A stretch of 64,000 bases of DNA. It comes from Gordionus sp. m RMFG-2023 (taxonomy: Eukaryota; Nematomorpha; Gordioida; Chordodea; Parachordodidae). Numbering within the stretch: position 1 is the first letter of the stretch; every line of letters starts with the position of its first letter. A program made the translations under genes and the position numbers. The stretch covers positions 46,415,366 to 46,479,365 of the forward strand of contig NC_088777.1 of NCBI RefSeq assembly GCF_954871325.1. Reading direction: 5' to 3'. Below are positions 23,458-38,100 of the stretch, in pieces. The notes under the pieces are model-generated. The model had not been told where the DNA came from and did not search any database. It saw only the letters and a list, made by a program, of their open reading frames with translations.

Positions 23458-24912
23458 CCGCAAAGCTTAATTTTTGTGGCGCCACTTATAAATTTCTTTT
23501 AAATGTTATTAGGCCATTTTTTATAATGACCATTAATCTAAGGTTCGTGACAATAAAAGATTGAACTATTTTTTTTAATATCCAGACATGTTCGAACATT
23601 AAGAGGGGGGGGGTGCGGATCAATGGCGTCATTGAAATCTCAGGGACCGTATTAGTCAACATACATAGCTACAGTATTTATTTATAATCGAAACATTCTA
23701 TATCTATATGATCGAGTTGGGGGGGGGCTTGCCGCCATTGGCTACGGGCGGTTAGTCTAGAAAGTTTTCCGCTTAACTATAAAAATGCATGGCTCTGAGT
23801 CTGACACTTAAAAATGATACTGTAAGGAATTATTAGATGTCCATAAATATAAAGTGGGAGAACATTTAATTTTCTTATCTTCTCTGTAAAATTATCATAA
23901 TTTTTATTATCATAAATAATATTATTTGACCAAATATTTATATTTTTGGTTGATTTGAACTCATGTTGGCTTTGAAAAAAAAAACAACAAATTTTCTACT
24001 ATTTTACTGGGCAAGCAACTATGAAAAAATGATCCTAATCATATTTTTTGTATATTGACCTTAAGCATTTATTTGATCAGTATCATAGATTGGGTATCGG
24101 ATAGCGATAATAGCTAGACATTTTAGTTAAAATCTGTGACTTCCTACTTTTTCGTTAACTTAAAAAAAATCTTACTACTAAATATTTTTGGATTTATGTT
24201 ATTCCTCATTATTATGAATGGTAGGATGAAAAATTTAAACATAAATGCTGAATGTTGGTTTATAATATTTATACAAATAAATTTATAAAAATGTGTTTTA
24301 GTGGATGAGTCAAGTGCCGAGAACAGATCGATCATAAAATTATTCATTTTTTTATTTTCTCTTGAAACGAATTTGATAGTTAAATCTATAATAATGGCTG
24401 CTCCAATCGGATTATCAAACATGTTTTAGGAGGAGAAAAAATGGCGAAATTTTTCTTCTTCTATGTACTCATACGTGATCGATACTACTGCAATTAAGTT
24501 TAAGTCTTTGCTTCTCACAGAGTCATAATTACAAAATATATTCGCATTTTTCTACCAAAATTATAAAATATTTATTAAAGGTGATGTTTAAAAATAAAAA
24601 CATGTCCTAAAACATAATTATAGAAAATTACATATTTTCAAAATTTTAACATAGATTCGATAAATATTTAAAAACATCTATAAGTTTTTTAATTTTACGA
24701 ATTATTAAACCATGGTTTATTAATTTAAAATACACATCTTTTGCATACTAGAAACAAGGTGTTAACTTGCGTAGATATTCATTAAATCAACATCTTATAT
24801 AGTTTGGCATGAAATATATCAATTATCACATAATGTGTTTGTTTTTTGCTCTATTAACTATGATAAACGAATAATGACCATGTTTTCAATTGATCAAGGC
24901 TATATTTGGGTC
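23458..24912. other. Intergenic between MITE and GPCR 3
   Basis: Contains poly-G tracts near 23606 and 23718 and an unassigned 92-codon open frame on the minus strand (24144-24422, beginning MFDNPIGAAIIIDLTIKFV) that resembles no family I know. A half copy of the ATGTCC-type inverted repeat lies near 24600. Nothing else is supported. Confidence 0.4.
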
Positions 24913-26064
24913 CTAAAAATATCTTTTATACAATTTACTAATTTTGTCACACATTAGCTTTCTAAGCCTAGAGTTACCAAATACTATTAGGTAAGGATAA
25001 ATAAAATGCTTAAGAATAAGGAAAAGATAGGAGATCATGTAATAATCAGAGATGCAGCCTGTGTCGAAACGGTTTTCACTTTGAACGAATGACAATATGA
25101 TAACTGGTATTAAAAAAAGGAAGGTAATCACGCCTTGAGCGTTTGCGATAATGGCGAAATTACGCAATTTTACTTTACTCCTAATACTTGCTTGATTACC
25201 TATCGATACGCTAGAACTCAAACCAATTTGAGAGATAAAAGATGCATTCCTAGAAGAATCCCTAGTGACAGGAATAACTTTGGGTGCTCTATATTTATCC
25301 TTTTTATATATAAGGCACCAAGTTTGTAAATTAAAGATCATTATGAATATGCAAGGCAGCGTGATAGCGATTACCAACGTAAATATATTATAGCCCTTGA
25401 AATAGATTTTAAATTTTTCATTCGCCCGAATAAAGTACTTGTTTTTCCAGATGTTTTGGCCATTTTTGGCTATATAAATATTCTTGCTGACAAGGAGCGG
25501 TAATGAGGTTATAAGAGATGCCACCAATATGGATAACATTATAAAGCCGTCCAGATTTGATTCTTCATCCAAGAATCGGTTTTTGTAAAAAATGGGATAT
25601 TTGATGGCGATAAAGCCTCTTACCGACATCGCGACCATGAAAAAATGGGATAAAAACAAAAGATTATAAAATATAATTTGTCTGCATTTACCGATGAACA
25701 CAGCTTCTAAAATATGCATTTCACTGGTAAAACAGTCATTGGGATCAATTAGGATCCAGTAAAACCTGAAAGCACTGACAATACATATGAATAAACTTAT
25801 AACATGAATCCAGATCAAGTAATATCTACTCTGAACATTGTAAAGTTGTTTAAACGCTTTCCCATAAGAACCTTTAGTCATGGGCAGCAAAGCATAGATA
25901 ACTAGTGCATTCCCCACAAATCCAACAGGAATCCATATATTTATGATGATAGGTAAAATCTTATAGGATAAGTTAGAAACCTTCCGATTTTCATGATAAG
26001 TGCCTAAAGAGGTGAAATTTCCAGTCGAGTCACTATCGTTAAGAATGGCAAATATGTAATCCAT
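24913..26064 (-). CDS. Rhodopsin-like orphan GPCR 3 (intronless, divergent paralogue)
   Basis: 383 residues in one exon with the family start MDYIFAILNDS. It shares the transmembrane layout with GPCRs 1 and 2: TM1 with GNALVIYALLP, TM2 YLIWIHVISL, Cys of GKCRQI before TM3, NLLFLSHFFM, TM5 LPCIFIMIFNLQTW, TM7 ILKHFIYPYLIVFGN. DRY is RGF again and NPxxY is YPYLI. The third intracellular loop is longer and Ser-rich (SSSVSIGNQAS). It is clearly more diverged than the other two are from each other, and its flanks are not alignable with theirs, so it split off earlier. It shares the strand and spacing of an array. Ligand unknown. Confidence 0.9.
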   Translation of the reverse strand: MDYIFAILNDSDSTGNFTSLGTYHENRKVSNLSYKILPIIINIWIPVGFVGNALVIYALLPMTKGSYGKAFKQLYNVQSRYYLIWIHVISLFICIVSAFRFYWILIDPNDCFTSEMHILEAVFIGKCRQIIFYNLLFLSHFFMVAMSVRGFIAIKYPIFYKNRFLDEESNLDGFIMLSILVASLITSLPLLVSKNIYIAKNGQNIWKNKYFIRANEKFKIYFKGYNIFTLVIAITLPCIFIMIFNLQTWCLIYKKDKYRAPKVIPVTRDSSRNASFISQIGLSSSVSIGNQASIRSKVKLRNFAIIANAQGVITFLFLIPVIILSFVQSENRFDTGCISDYYMISYLFLILKHFIYPYLIVFGNSRLRKLMCDKISKLYKRYF

Positions 26065-29000
26065 AAAATTTTTGTATATTTTTAAAAAAATATTATATGG
26101 AAAACTTAAAAAAAAAAATTATAGCAGCACTTAAAGATAAACTAATAAGTAATTTTATCAAAGAAATGAATTGCCTGTTTTTATAAAATATTTTATTATT
26201 ATTTATTAAATACTATTAAAACCAGATAATTTATAATAATGCGCTAATTACATTTTCTAATTAATATTATTTATTTTAAATTAATATGGTTTGATATTTT
26301 TTTTCTATAATAATAAGAATTAATTAATTGCAAAAACAAATTTAATTGATGCCAATATTACGCTATCTAAAAAGGGTGAAATTGAAATAATATATAATGC
26401 ATTATAGAAGGTCTGGCAACCTTGTCCAGAGTATTTAGAGTCGAATGCACTTTAATGAAACCGATTAAAATGAGTTAATTTCATTTGAGAAAAATAGATT
26501 AATTTGACTGAGACAGGAGATTTCAAAATGTAAAATAATATTCAAAGGTGTTATTTATACTAACCATGAATATATTCTAGTAAATTAGTAACAATGATGA
26601 TCAAAAAAAATTTACAACAAATGAAATGGAAACTATGATTCTATATAATCTGGGACAAACTTTGGCTCTGAAAGATTAATTAATAATCGTATTTATAGAA
26701 AAAAAATCAATGATTTTTTAATTCATAAATTAGATCAAAATCTTGCAAGCTCATGCAAGAATCTTTTTTCTCTCTTTACTAATCAATTTATCGATTATGG
26801 TTATACATTTTAATATTATATGAACAAATATAAACCTTATATCATAAAAAAATATTTACCATATATCACACTTGCATAAATATACTAGAATAACAAAAAA
26901 AAATATATCTATATTGTTAAGTTAATGGTTTTGTGAGGATAGCATAGGTTTAACCAAGGGATTGGCAAAATTTTCTACAACATCGAAAATTTACCAATTC
27001 TCCTAAATAGCAAATATCACTTAAAGCTAATAATGAATTTTCTCTAAACACACCTCCCACCATGTATACAATATATAACTGTAAGCAGTTAATAAATTTT
27101 TAAAATAAATAATACAATTCAAAATTTTTAGAATGCATTTTTATATAAAAAAAGTATAATTTTTATAAAAATATAACAGAACCAAAGGTTCACAAACTCC
27201 CAATAAAATTTATCGAGGAAAACTAACCTTATAGTGACCCTCCCCCACCTATAGGAAGATCCTGGGTACACCTATAGAGGGTAGCGTTTTACCGATCATT
27301 ATCATAGATTGATTGTTTTTTCGTTATTTATATACTAATTTTGAGTAGGTATTTTCTATATAATAATCATTTTTGAAATCATAAAAGGCTTCAAAAAAAT
27401 ATTCTTCCAGAGAAAAAGAGTTAACCAATAAAAATTTACAACATTAAAATCGTAATACGCTTTAAGAGAGGAGTTATTTTTGCATTACTTTATATTTATA
27501 CTATTTCAAAATTAGCTAGTCTAACCCTTACATAATCTACATATGAATCAACCGAATATCATATTTTGACTGCGTGCATAGTTTTAGGGACAGATGATTA
27601 CTAAATTAAATTAGTCTATTGAATGTAGTGAATAGTTCCTCTATAGCAGATTCCCAGATTTAGCAAATTTTAGAATCGTGAACTGGAGGATCTGGGACGA
27701 GGTGTAAATTTACAATTTTATAATCGGTTTTAAGGAAATATTAGGTAAAAAATATATCCATTTTGGATTAAAAAAAAATTATTAGTGTCTATATTAATAT
27801 TTTAATGGCGGGCCATTAACCTCAATTGCGGGAGAAAAATCTCCTTGAAAAAAAAATAAGCACACAGGCCTAAATATAAACACTTAACTTGTTTAGTTAA
27901 AATCAAAAGATGCTTATTTCCGAGGTAAATTTTTTTTATTACCGAACTACTCATATTTACCTATATCAATATTTTTTGTCATTAAGTAAAATATCTCATG
28001 AGTGAAAAATAATATAACCAGAATCCTTATTCACAAAATGGACGATTGGTCCGTCATCTGTCTCTTCTTTAACTCACCCCCCCCCTTTACTTGTTATCTG
28101 GTTCCTATAAAATGGAGTACATCTAAGGGGGGGGGTACCGTCTGTCAATATCCATTTTGATTAAACTATTTTATATAGTTATAGGGGAGATGGAAGTCTA
28201 GAGAGCTTCGTCGATCATATAATCTTTTTTCTAAAAATAGTAGTTTCATATAGAGATTATGTTTTATTATCCGCTAGGCAAGCAGATATAGTGCTTAAAT
28301 GACAATGTTATAGGATAAATATTTAATAATTATCAAGTGTAATAATGAGAATCATTTTTGGCGCTAATGCTCTAACGACAAGCTATATCGAAATTGATTT
28401 AAATATTTTGGACAGAGTTTAGATACTGAGCTAGAGGGTTTCAATTTCAAGAATTTTTTTAAGTAGAAGTTCAGGTTCCTAAATTTTGAGAAGATATTTT
28501 GTTTCTTAGATTTGACGTGGTTTAAATTGTTGTTGCAAAAGATAATAAATCTAAATTATGGATTTTGTTTATAATTATGAGAACTAATTAAAGGTATGAG
28601 TGATAGGGCTTTTAAATTCTATGCGCATGATGATAGTGAAATTTCGGGAAAATAGATTTGAAAGCAAACTCAGTTTTACCCGTCTATACACAAAGCCAAA
28701 TACTTTTCGTTGTAACTATTATTTAAATTAAAAAAAAATAAATTATTTATTTAATATCATTAATAATTTATAATATAAATAAACTATTAAATCTGACTTT
28801 AATTTTATGTCAAAACACAATATATCATATATATTATTTTAAATAACCCTTAAAGTTTCAAAAAAAAATTAGCAAAAAAAATAAAATAAATCAAAATATA
28901 TAAATCTTTGACAAAATATATGAGCTTTTGTGCATGATATAAAAATGTGTATAAAAATTTTTTTTTTAGGCGAATCATTACAATAAATAAAAATTTGGTA

Positions 29001-29144
29001 TTTTGAATAAAATAATAATTAAATATATTTCAAAAAATGTATATATTATTCGAGATATATAATACTAAATAAGATTTAAAATAACTGCATTTAAAAAATT
29101 GGAATTTCAATTAATATTTTTATTTTGAACAGAAATTCAGTTTT
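26065..29144. other. Intergenic, AT-rich, no gene seen
   Basis: About 3 kb between GPCR 3 (upstream side) and the 3' end of ACADM. It contains C- and G-runs near 28078 and 28125. Around 27235-27290 there is a short piece like the hAT end near 3775 (CCTATAGGAAGATCCTGGGT). No frame looks coding. Confidence 0.5.
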
Positions 29145-32100
29145 TTATGATTGATTTTTTATACGACTAAAGATTTCTCTAGCTATTATCATTCTTTGAA
29201 TTTGTGACGTGCCTTCATAAATCTTTGAAATTTAAAAAAAAAATTTATTCAAATTATAAATATTATTCAGAAATTATCTAAATATTGTCACTCTAACAAT
29301 GTCTACAAAAATATTAAAATTTAGTGGATGCTATTTTTATGAAATAATTCTAATAAGAACTGCAAAGGATAGGTTATTTAATGAATTATATTTTTCAAAA
29401 AAAATATTTTACTTGAAAAATTTTAGCATCTCTCATCAATTTTTCTACTGGATATTCTGAGTTAAATCCGCACCCACCAAAAATCTGAAAAAAATATTAT
29501 ATCTTTTTTAATATTAAAATTCGTTGGCAAAAATTTCAAATGTTTTTTCATTTCTTTCAAACAACTTAAATCAAAAATAACTTTTTTTTGAAAAAAAAAT
29601 ATTCCCAGAATGCATATCTCTAAGGCATGCTATGGGTAACAATATTTTATCCATAAAAATATTACGCATGTCTGAAGATTTTGCTCATAGATGGTACAGA
29701 AAGGTTTGGACATCTATTAGCAAAATCTCGAGGCCTAGGTAATATTTTTTTTAGCTAAAATATTGAGTTAGTAGTTTGAAAAATCGGTTCAAATCGAACC
29801 GTTTAACAACAGTACTAATAAGGCATGTATTAATTTATAAGAGTGAAAATCTATTTTCAATAATAAGCAGTGTTTGATTATTTATTTCTAAGCTATCATA
29901 TTTGGAATAAATTTTCTAAATTCACTAAAATCACATTAGCAAATTGTTTTAAAGACCAAAAAATGTACCCTTTTATTTTTGTTTTAAACATAATATTATT
30001 CAATTATTTATTTAAATTATCTAATTTTAGGTTATAAATTTGAGATGTTCTTAACATTTCTATGGTTTTTTCATATTATTTCTAAGCTATCAATAATTCT
30101 TATATTTATCACTATAAATAAATTATCTTATGTTATAATTATTGTAAGTTTCTACATTTCTATAGATTTAAACAAACTGTAAATTTTGTTACAAAGAGTT
30201 TCAAATTATATTTTATTAACTAAAATACTTAAAAATAAAGTGTATATTACACATAGAATTTATTATTCTAGGTTGGTATAACCATAATTCATTACTCTAT
30301 ATAAATGGGGAGGGATGGGTATTGTGCCCATATGGTGCTTTAAGAACAAGTAAATAAGACTTTTGAATCAAAAAGAGTTTCAAAAATGCTTCATGTTGGA
30401 TATATAAATGATATTTAAGGGAGTTAAATTTCACAAACTCCCATTACAAGAATACCGTTGAATAAATAGGAATTTAAGACATTTAAGCAAACGTTGCCAT
30501 ATTATAAGTTTAGTGTTGTTAAATATCCCGATGTGGGTCGATTTTAAAAAAATGGCCCGATTAAGATAACAACCAAAATAATGGAAGCCTGGAGATTTAC
30601 TAATAGGTAGCAGAAAGGTTTGGACATCTGTTTGCCAAAATATCGAGGCTTACATATCTATTATTTTGTAAAAACTTGATCGGCCATATTTAAAAATCGA
30701 TCAATTATTGGGCTTTTTAATAACACTATAAGATAATTAATTAGGGTGTCCTAAAATTATTGTATTTATTCTTTCCTTCCAATTTGCCCTTATTTTTGAA
30801 GTTATAAACATTCCAATATCAGTTTTGAATTTATATAATATATTGTATACGAATACGCACCTGAACTGCATTAGAAGCGCATTCGTTGGCAATATCCGAG
30901 GCATATGCCTTAGCAATTGAAGCGTAAAACGTATTTCTACGACCCGAATCGATTTCAAAAGCAGATCTGTAGGTTATTAATCGGGAAGTCTCGACTGCTA
31001 TGGACATATTGGCTATCATAAAGGCGATAGCTTGATGCTTTAGGTGTTTTTGGTTAATGATTATAATGTTAAAAGGACATAGCATTTTTTTATAAATAGC
31101 GGGTGCCAGTCAAAAAAAAGAATTAAATTCTTTCTGAGTATAAAAATATTTTACAGTCCGGGATGTAAAGATCTCTAATCTTGATTGAACACTCACAATA
31201 ACACAATAAAACAATTCTACATAAATTATCAAATTTTTTGACCATTTATCTTTTTATCTTAAATTTAAACCATTTAAACTACGAGTGTTGTTAAAAGTTA
31301 CTTCTGGAAAGTAACCAGTTACTGATTACATCATAGGTGAATCCAGGATCCTCCTATAGGGGAAAGACATATTAGGTCGGGTTTTCGGCCATATATTTTA
31401 TTGGAGGTCTTGAACAAATAACTATATTAATCTTTCTCTAAGGGAAAGGGTGAGTGTAAATAAAATAGGGTTCAAATTAATAAGATCCTATAGTAATATA
31501 CCTCGGCTATTGGCTTTCCAAAAGCCTTTCTTTCGGTAGCATATTTACTAGCTTCGTCGAAGGCTCTTCTCGCCAAACCTACGGCACCAATGGCAACCTA
31601 AAACCCCCGCGAAATTTTTTTTAAAGAAATATAATTTTATTTATGAAATTTTTGATTTAGATGACGACAAAAAAATGTCAATTTTATCGATAAATTAATA
31701 AATTTTACAATGAAATGAGAGAGAGGTATTGTATTGCGGAAGTGTAATACTGAAGCTCATTTTTAAAGCTTTAAAAAGGCTTAGAAGCCAATTTTTGCAC
31801 TAAAAAAATAAATATAAATTATTTTTTAGAATTTTTATGTTTTATCTTAAACTGCAAACTCACCCCCCCCCCCCCTTAAAAAAAGTAGAAGTAAAACAAT
31901 TCATTCAAAAATTGTGGTATTGGCCAATGGTACCGGTAAAAGATAAATAGCAGATTTATAAGTGTAACAAAAGTTTAATCTTGCAAAGGTGATAGTCAAA
32001 CTTTTATTCTAAATGATTCAATATCTTTATAAACTATAAGTCAATAGCACATAATTGCAAATCCACAATATTATATATGAATGAGCGATCATGTATCTAT

Positions 32101-35100
32101 TCCGCGGAATGTTATAATTAGCGATGCAAATCGCTCTATTTTGGGCCAATTTTAAAAAACGGTGAAATCAGTATTTTGTCCAGAAAAATATAACGCAACC
32201 CCGAAGATTTTGCTCATGGATAGCACGAAGGTTTGGACATCTATCAGCAAAATCTCGAGGCATATTTTACTGACTAAATATTGAGATAGCCATATCGGCT
32301 CAAATAAAGCGAGATTTTGTATCACTAGTTTTACTAAATAATAATTGACATCGACAAACCCAAAATAACTCAAAAAAGTCAATCACCGACAATAAAATAA
32401 TAATTACAAATTATATATATATATTTTATTAAAACTGGTGGTCTTGTGTTGTCAAAAGCGGTCATAGCGATTTTAAAGCCGATTCCTTCTGCCCCTAATA
32501 TATTCTAAAGAAAGAGTTATAAAAATTTAATATGCAAAAATAGATTTTTAAAAATTCTAGAAGCGAATTCTGGTTATTTCGTGGAATTAATTTTTTTTTT
32601 TTAAAAATTAAAATTTTATGGTGTCTCTTCTTCCCTATTCACATAGAAAAAATGGCTGTACAACCTCTAAAAAAAGCGTTCAGTGAAAAATCTCTGTACC
32701 AGGTAGTTCGGGTTCAAGTGGGTTTGAAGGGTTCGAGGTCAACAAATATAAAAGTGCATGCTATAAGAATAATTGTAGATAATATTTGCCAGTCGGTAGG
32801 GTAGGGTCAGGAATGTCATGATTTAAGCATATTTGATAATTATGTGAGTATTGAGGGGGGGGGAGGTTACAAAAATGACATGATAGCAATTATTTTTATC
32901 GATTAAGAAGTAACCCAAAATATTTTGTAGCGACTGTTTATGTTTAACTAAAAAACTTTAAAAAAATTTATACATAAAGTTTCAACCAAACTCCTGCCCC
33001 CCCCCCCCAAAAAAAAATCTGAAATAAATTTCAAAAACTGGGTTATCTGGGGGATCAATAATCTTGGTTGATCAGCTTATTTAAATGGCGGCTCTTTCAC
33101 TGTAAATATACATATTAAATTTATAACTTCTTGAGGTATGGCTACGTTTTCAAAAGTTATGGCACGTGTGTCGGAAGCTCTTTGACCCATGTTCAATTCC
33201 TTAGAGTTTTGTATATTGATATTTAAGAAATGATTGTATTTTATTTAAAACTAGTATTGTTAAAGGCTCGATTTTTTTAATAAATTAGCCAAAATATTTT
33301 AGGCAATCTTGAAGATTTAGCTTATAGCGGAAGAAAAGGTTTGGACAATCTATATAACGAAATCTCGAGGTTTACGTGATATTATTTTGGCTAAAAAATT
33401 TTATAATTAAATATCGGCTAAAAAGAGCTCGTTACCAGCTTAAACAAACGCATTTCCATTGAATTATTTTAAAATTTCATTTTTGAAAATATTTTTTAAA
33501 AAATGGATCTAATAATAATAATGTTTTATTTATCGCCCTTAAGCAACTTTGTAGATATCTGCTTTTAAATTTAAAAAATATTTATTATGTGGGATTGGAT
33601 AGTAATTATTTCATAGGAAATTTTAATGTTCAAAAAAATCTTATTAGGTCATGTCCAAAATCCTTTTCTTTTTAAAATTCGAGAAGTTTTTAAAACTTTC
33701 GGAAGTGTTAAAGATTTTAATGAAATGGTACGCTAAGTTTTTGAAATCTTCAAAATTTTATATTAGACATGTTTTTATTTTTACATAAAAAAGAATTTAT
33801 ATCTTTTTTTTTTCGATAAGGTTTCAAAAGTTTGCGAATCAAATTTTTTTGATATTTTGGTCACAGTCTTAAGAACCTTTTTCGGAGTATACTTTATGTA
33901 ATTCTTCTCTTCCACTAATTGCAAAAAAACCCGAAACAGAAAAATTAAAAAAAAACCTTTTTCCCGATAATTATGCCAGGCGTGTTCGAATCGATTACGA
34001 AACCGGAAAAAGCTTTATTAGCGGGAGCCGAAGGATCAGTTCTGGCAAGAATGAAATACCAATTAGCGACGCCGCCATTGGTTATCCACAGTTTTTGGCC
34101 GTTCAGTATGTACTTGTCCTTCTTTTTCACGGCCTTGGTTTGTATGCCCGCCACGTCGGAACCCGCTCCGGGTTCGGTTACGCAATAAGCCTACATGATG
34201 AGGAAACGTAAATTTATATAATAATGAAGTATAAACCGAAAATAATATCTCGAACACTTTCAAAAGCTCGTCGCTTGAGAATTAGAATATTCTATCTCCA
34301 CTTTTTAAATTTAAAAAAATTAAGTTTCTATTGTCTTTAATAGGATGGTTATAAGTTATTTTAAAAATATTTCGGATTTTTTAATGATAATAGAATGGTA
34401 TAATTATAAAAAAAAAATTGATTTGTGTAAAAAATGTCATTTTGACAAAATGTGGATATAGAATAATCTAATTCTCATACGATGAGCTGTAGATAGCTAG
34501 AGCTACTTTTTAAAAAAAAGCTTGTCTACAGCTAGAAGCTAACCTCATAAAGAAAAAGAAAGTTATATATATAACAGGCTACATTTTGGAATATTTATTT
34601 AAATAAAATATACTTAAAAAACAAATAAGAAGGGGGGGGGATGGAAAAAAGAGATCCCATTGAGATCCGAGGAAACTAAGATAGTGTCTTCGAAACACAA
34701 TGATTTGAGTTGATTTTATCATTGTAAAGAGGATCCATGATCACCATTAATTTGAGAAATTTTTTTGCTTAAAATCTTAAGAAAATGATAGCCCACAAAG
34801 GGCCTAAGGTTCCATTAGTAGAAATGCCTATTGGAATAAAGTGAAAATCTAAAAAGTCGTGATAATTTCTCATTTTTGACCTTTCAGATGATGTAATAAG
34901 CGGATCGATGTTTGGGTTAGAGTAAAATTGGGAGACACAAGTGAAATCCCAAATAAGGCGATTTCCTCTAAACCAAGGAATGTTTGTGAGCCCATCTGGG
35001 CTTTTCTAATCAGACAGGATAAGTGAACGATTCCAGAAGGTTTGGGAACCTACTCTTTCCATCGTTTCCCTCCCTTTTATTATTAGTATTTGATTCGTAG

Positions 35101-38100
35101 ATGTTTTTAAATCCACATTAGAAATAAAATTAACAATATAAAATATTATTACCATTTTTTTTATAAAGGGGCCTGTCATCCCATATATTTAGCAAAATTT
35201 CTTACGCCAAAAGAGATTTCAAAAAAAAAATAAATTTAGTAACATAAATGTAATCAAGTGGATTACAAATAATACCTTTCCTAGAGGAATTAATTAAGGA
35301 ATTAATAAAAGAATACTGACAAATTAGATGACGAAAAACAAATATATGATCCTCCCCAAAAAAACATTTATCTCCCAAAATTTATATGAATTATCTAAAA
35401 TTATTTTTAATTATCTATGACACAGGTAATTGTATTGAAAGGGGTTTCTTGTATATACTTATTTAAATAGTAGCTATAAACTAAATTATCTATAGATTTT
35501 ATTAACTTAACACTAACACCATAACATTTTACCCTTCAATCCAACTTCTTAAACTCAGTTACCTGTTTTAATTTATTTTGTCCATTCAAAAAAAAACTTC
35601 GATAAACATTCTTTGAGATATTATCGAATTGTTTAAAGATAAAGTAAACTTGTTTTTAAACTTATTTATAAAAATAATTAGATAAATAAAAATGGCAAAA
35701 ATCGATATTTTAATTTTTTAAAAAACTAAATACGAGAAAGGCTAACATTCTAAAATAATATTTTAAAAAAAATCGCCTTTTTTTTTCTTTCTTTCTCTCT
35801 CTCTTTCCTTCCTTCTTTTCGTCTCTCTTCCGTTAAACTAATTGTGGTTTACCATTTTTGAAGGTATATAAATTAAAGAGTGATAAAATAGATGGTTTCA
35901 ACGTGTCAAAATAAAGTTTTAATAAGTATGACTACCATATTATTAAATATAGAGAAAGGGGGGGGGGATGTAATGATCATGTTTACAGCTGATTCTAGGT
36001 CTCATGAACTTAGTGCTCGCAATTTAAAATAAAAATTAAAATCGCATTAGCTCAGTCCACGTGATCGTTATGAAAAATTCATTAAACAACTGTGCGATGT
36101 GTCAAAATTTTTGAATAACTAGCATTTTTTAAAAATAATGTATTTTTGTCCTTCGAAAGCTTATAATGACAACCAACATTTTTTTTTCATTCCTCTAAAA
36201 AAAATTGTTTATAAAAAAGAAAACTTATAACTTTTTATGTAATAATGTTAGATTTGCGAGAAAGTTTTTGCATAACCAATTCCACTATTATACGTATATA
36301 TAGTAATTCAGCTATAAATAAACTATTATTTTAATTATAGGAATATTTTCCTTGCCTTTTATTTTAATGCCCTGTCGTTATTAATCTCCTGCTGAAATTG
36401 TGAAACAATCCTAATTAAGTTAGCTAAGCCTTTTCCAATTGAACATCTAAAAAAAATGAAATATCAATCACTTAAAAAAAATCTTTATGTTAACTTAGAA
36501 AATAGAAGGTTTTACATAATTTGATTTTTGTTTTAGGCCCGTCCCAATAATATTTCTTATAAAAAAAAATTTTGCCCTCCTGATCCAACCGAACTTGAAT
36601 TCGGAAGAATTTCTGATGACGCTATGTATTTCTAGATTTTCTTTTTGATTTCCTTATTTTTGAATACGAGAGGGTGGTGGTGGGGGTTAGGCTAATATCG
36701 TGATTGGCTTAGGGAGGGTGCAAGGGTGTCTGGAACAGGCTTAAAATAAACAAATCATTATTAAAAATATACAATAATTCCCCTTAGTATGTCTAACCCA
36801 CTACTTTCACAACCCAATCCAATGTCCTCCGAAGAGGCCGAAGCACGCCCTCTTTACCCGGCTGGGGGCCAGCTTCCTTTGCAGGAGGCGTAGCCCCTTT
36901 AGTATATAATAAATAAAGCGAAAGATTTATAAAAAGCATTCGGGGAAAAAAAATTAAAATTTTTAAAAGCACTAATTAAAATAAAATAGGCAAAGCAGGG
37001 ATGGGCATAATTACTCGAAAATTGTTATTAATTCCTAATTACAATTACACTAATTCCTTTTCTAAAAACGGTAAAAAGGATAATTGATTACTAATTTCAT
37101 AATTACAATTCCTTATATATTAAAAAATTAAAGTAGGATTCGATTAATAATCACAAAAAATAACGAGAAACTTTAATGAATAGCGTATAAAATATAATTA
37201 TAATAAAATTTTACTCGTTATTAATAAAAAATTCCTGTTTGAAAAATATAAAGGTTTTACTCGTTCAATATTACAATATCATATGACTAGATTATTATTT
37301 TTGATGCTATGAAATGCAATCAAATTCTGTGTTACAAAATGTAAGATCTATGATGTCCAAATAAAGATATTATGGGCATTAAAATTTTATGTTCTTTTAC
37401 TATCCTATCAACAAATGATATTGAATATATTTTTAGTTAATATTTATTTTAAAAAAAACGAACAAACTTTTATCTATTTTTCAAACAGATCGTTATTTAA
37501 ACGTGTTATACAATACTTATTCAGTAAAGTTGCAAAGCTAAATAATAGTCTAACGAGTGCTGATGACAACAGTGCTTTCGATTTTTTTATAACAAAATTT
37601 ACAATTAAATCATTAGCCACTTGATGACTTATTTTGGGTGATTTAAAAAAACAAAATTCTGGTAAAGTTTGTTGAATATTTGCTTTTGATAAAAATTTGG
37701 ATAATATTGACAATTTATTTCTGTAATTTTCAGATTCAAAATCACTCATTATGTTTCCACCAAAAAATATGAATGAAATTTTGCAATTATTAATAGTTTA
37801 AAATATAAATTTTCTTAAAAATTAATTAAATAAGAAAAGGAATATTATGAATTATGCCTGAAAAATAATGTGAGTAATTATAATTGCTACTTCTTCATTT
37901 AAGGTGAAATTAATAACAGTTAATAATTACAAAAAATGGCTTGTAATTATGGAATTAGCATGTAATTAATTGCTTCCCAACCTTGAGGAAAACTGATAAG
38001 GAAAAAGTTTTAATGAATAGATGTAAAAAATATTTCCATGAGTTTTCTAATCCTCATATATTACATTTAGATGAACACCCACTATGTCAAGATGCGATAA

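Noticed and set aside
24144-24422. 92-codon minus-strand frame downstream of GPCR 3
   Set aside because: Not listed as a gene because no motif, splice context or paralogue supports it. Noted within the intergenic entry.
26065-29144. Search for a gene between GPCR 3 and ACADM
   Set aside because: No frame has coding composition or a recognisable motif.
33973-34188. Plus-strand 71-codon frame
   Set aside because: It is antisense to ACADM exon 4, whose protein match is unambiguous.
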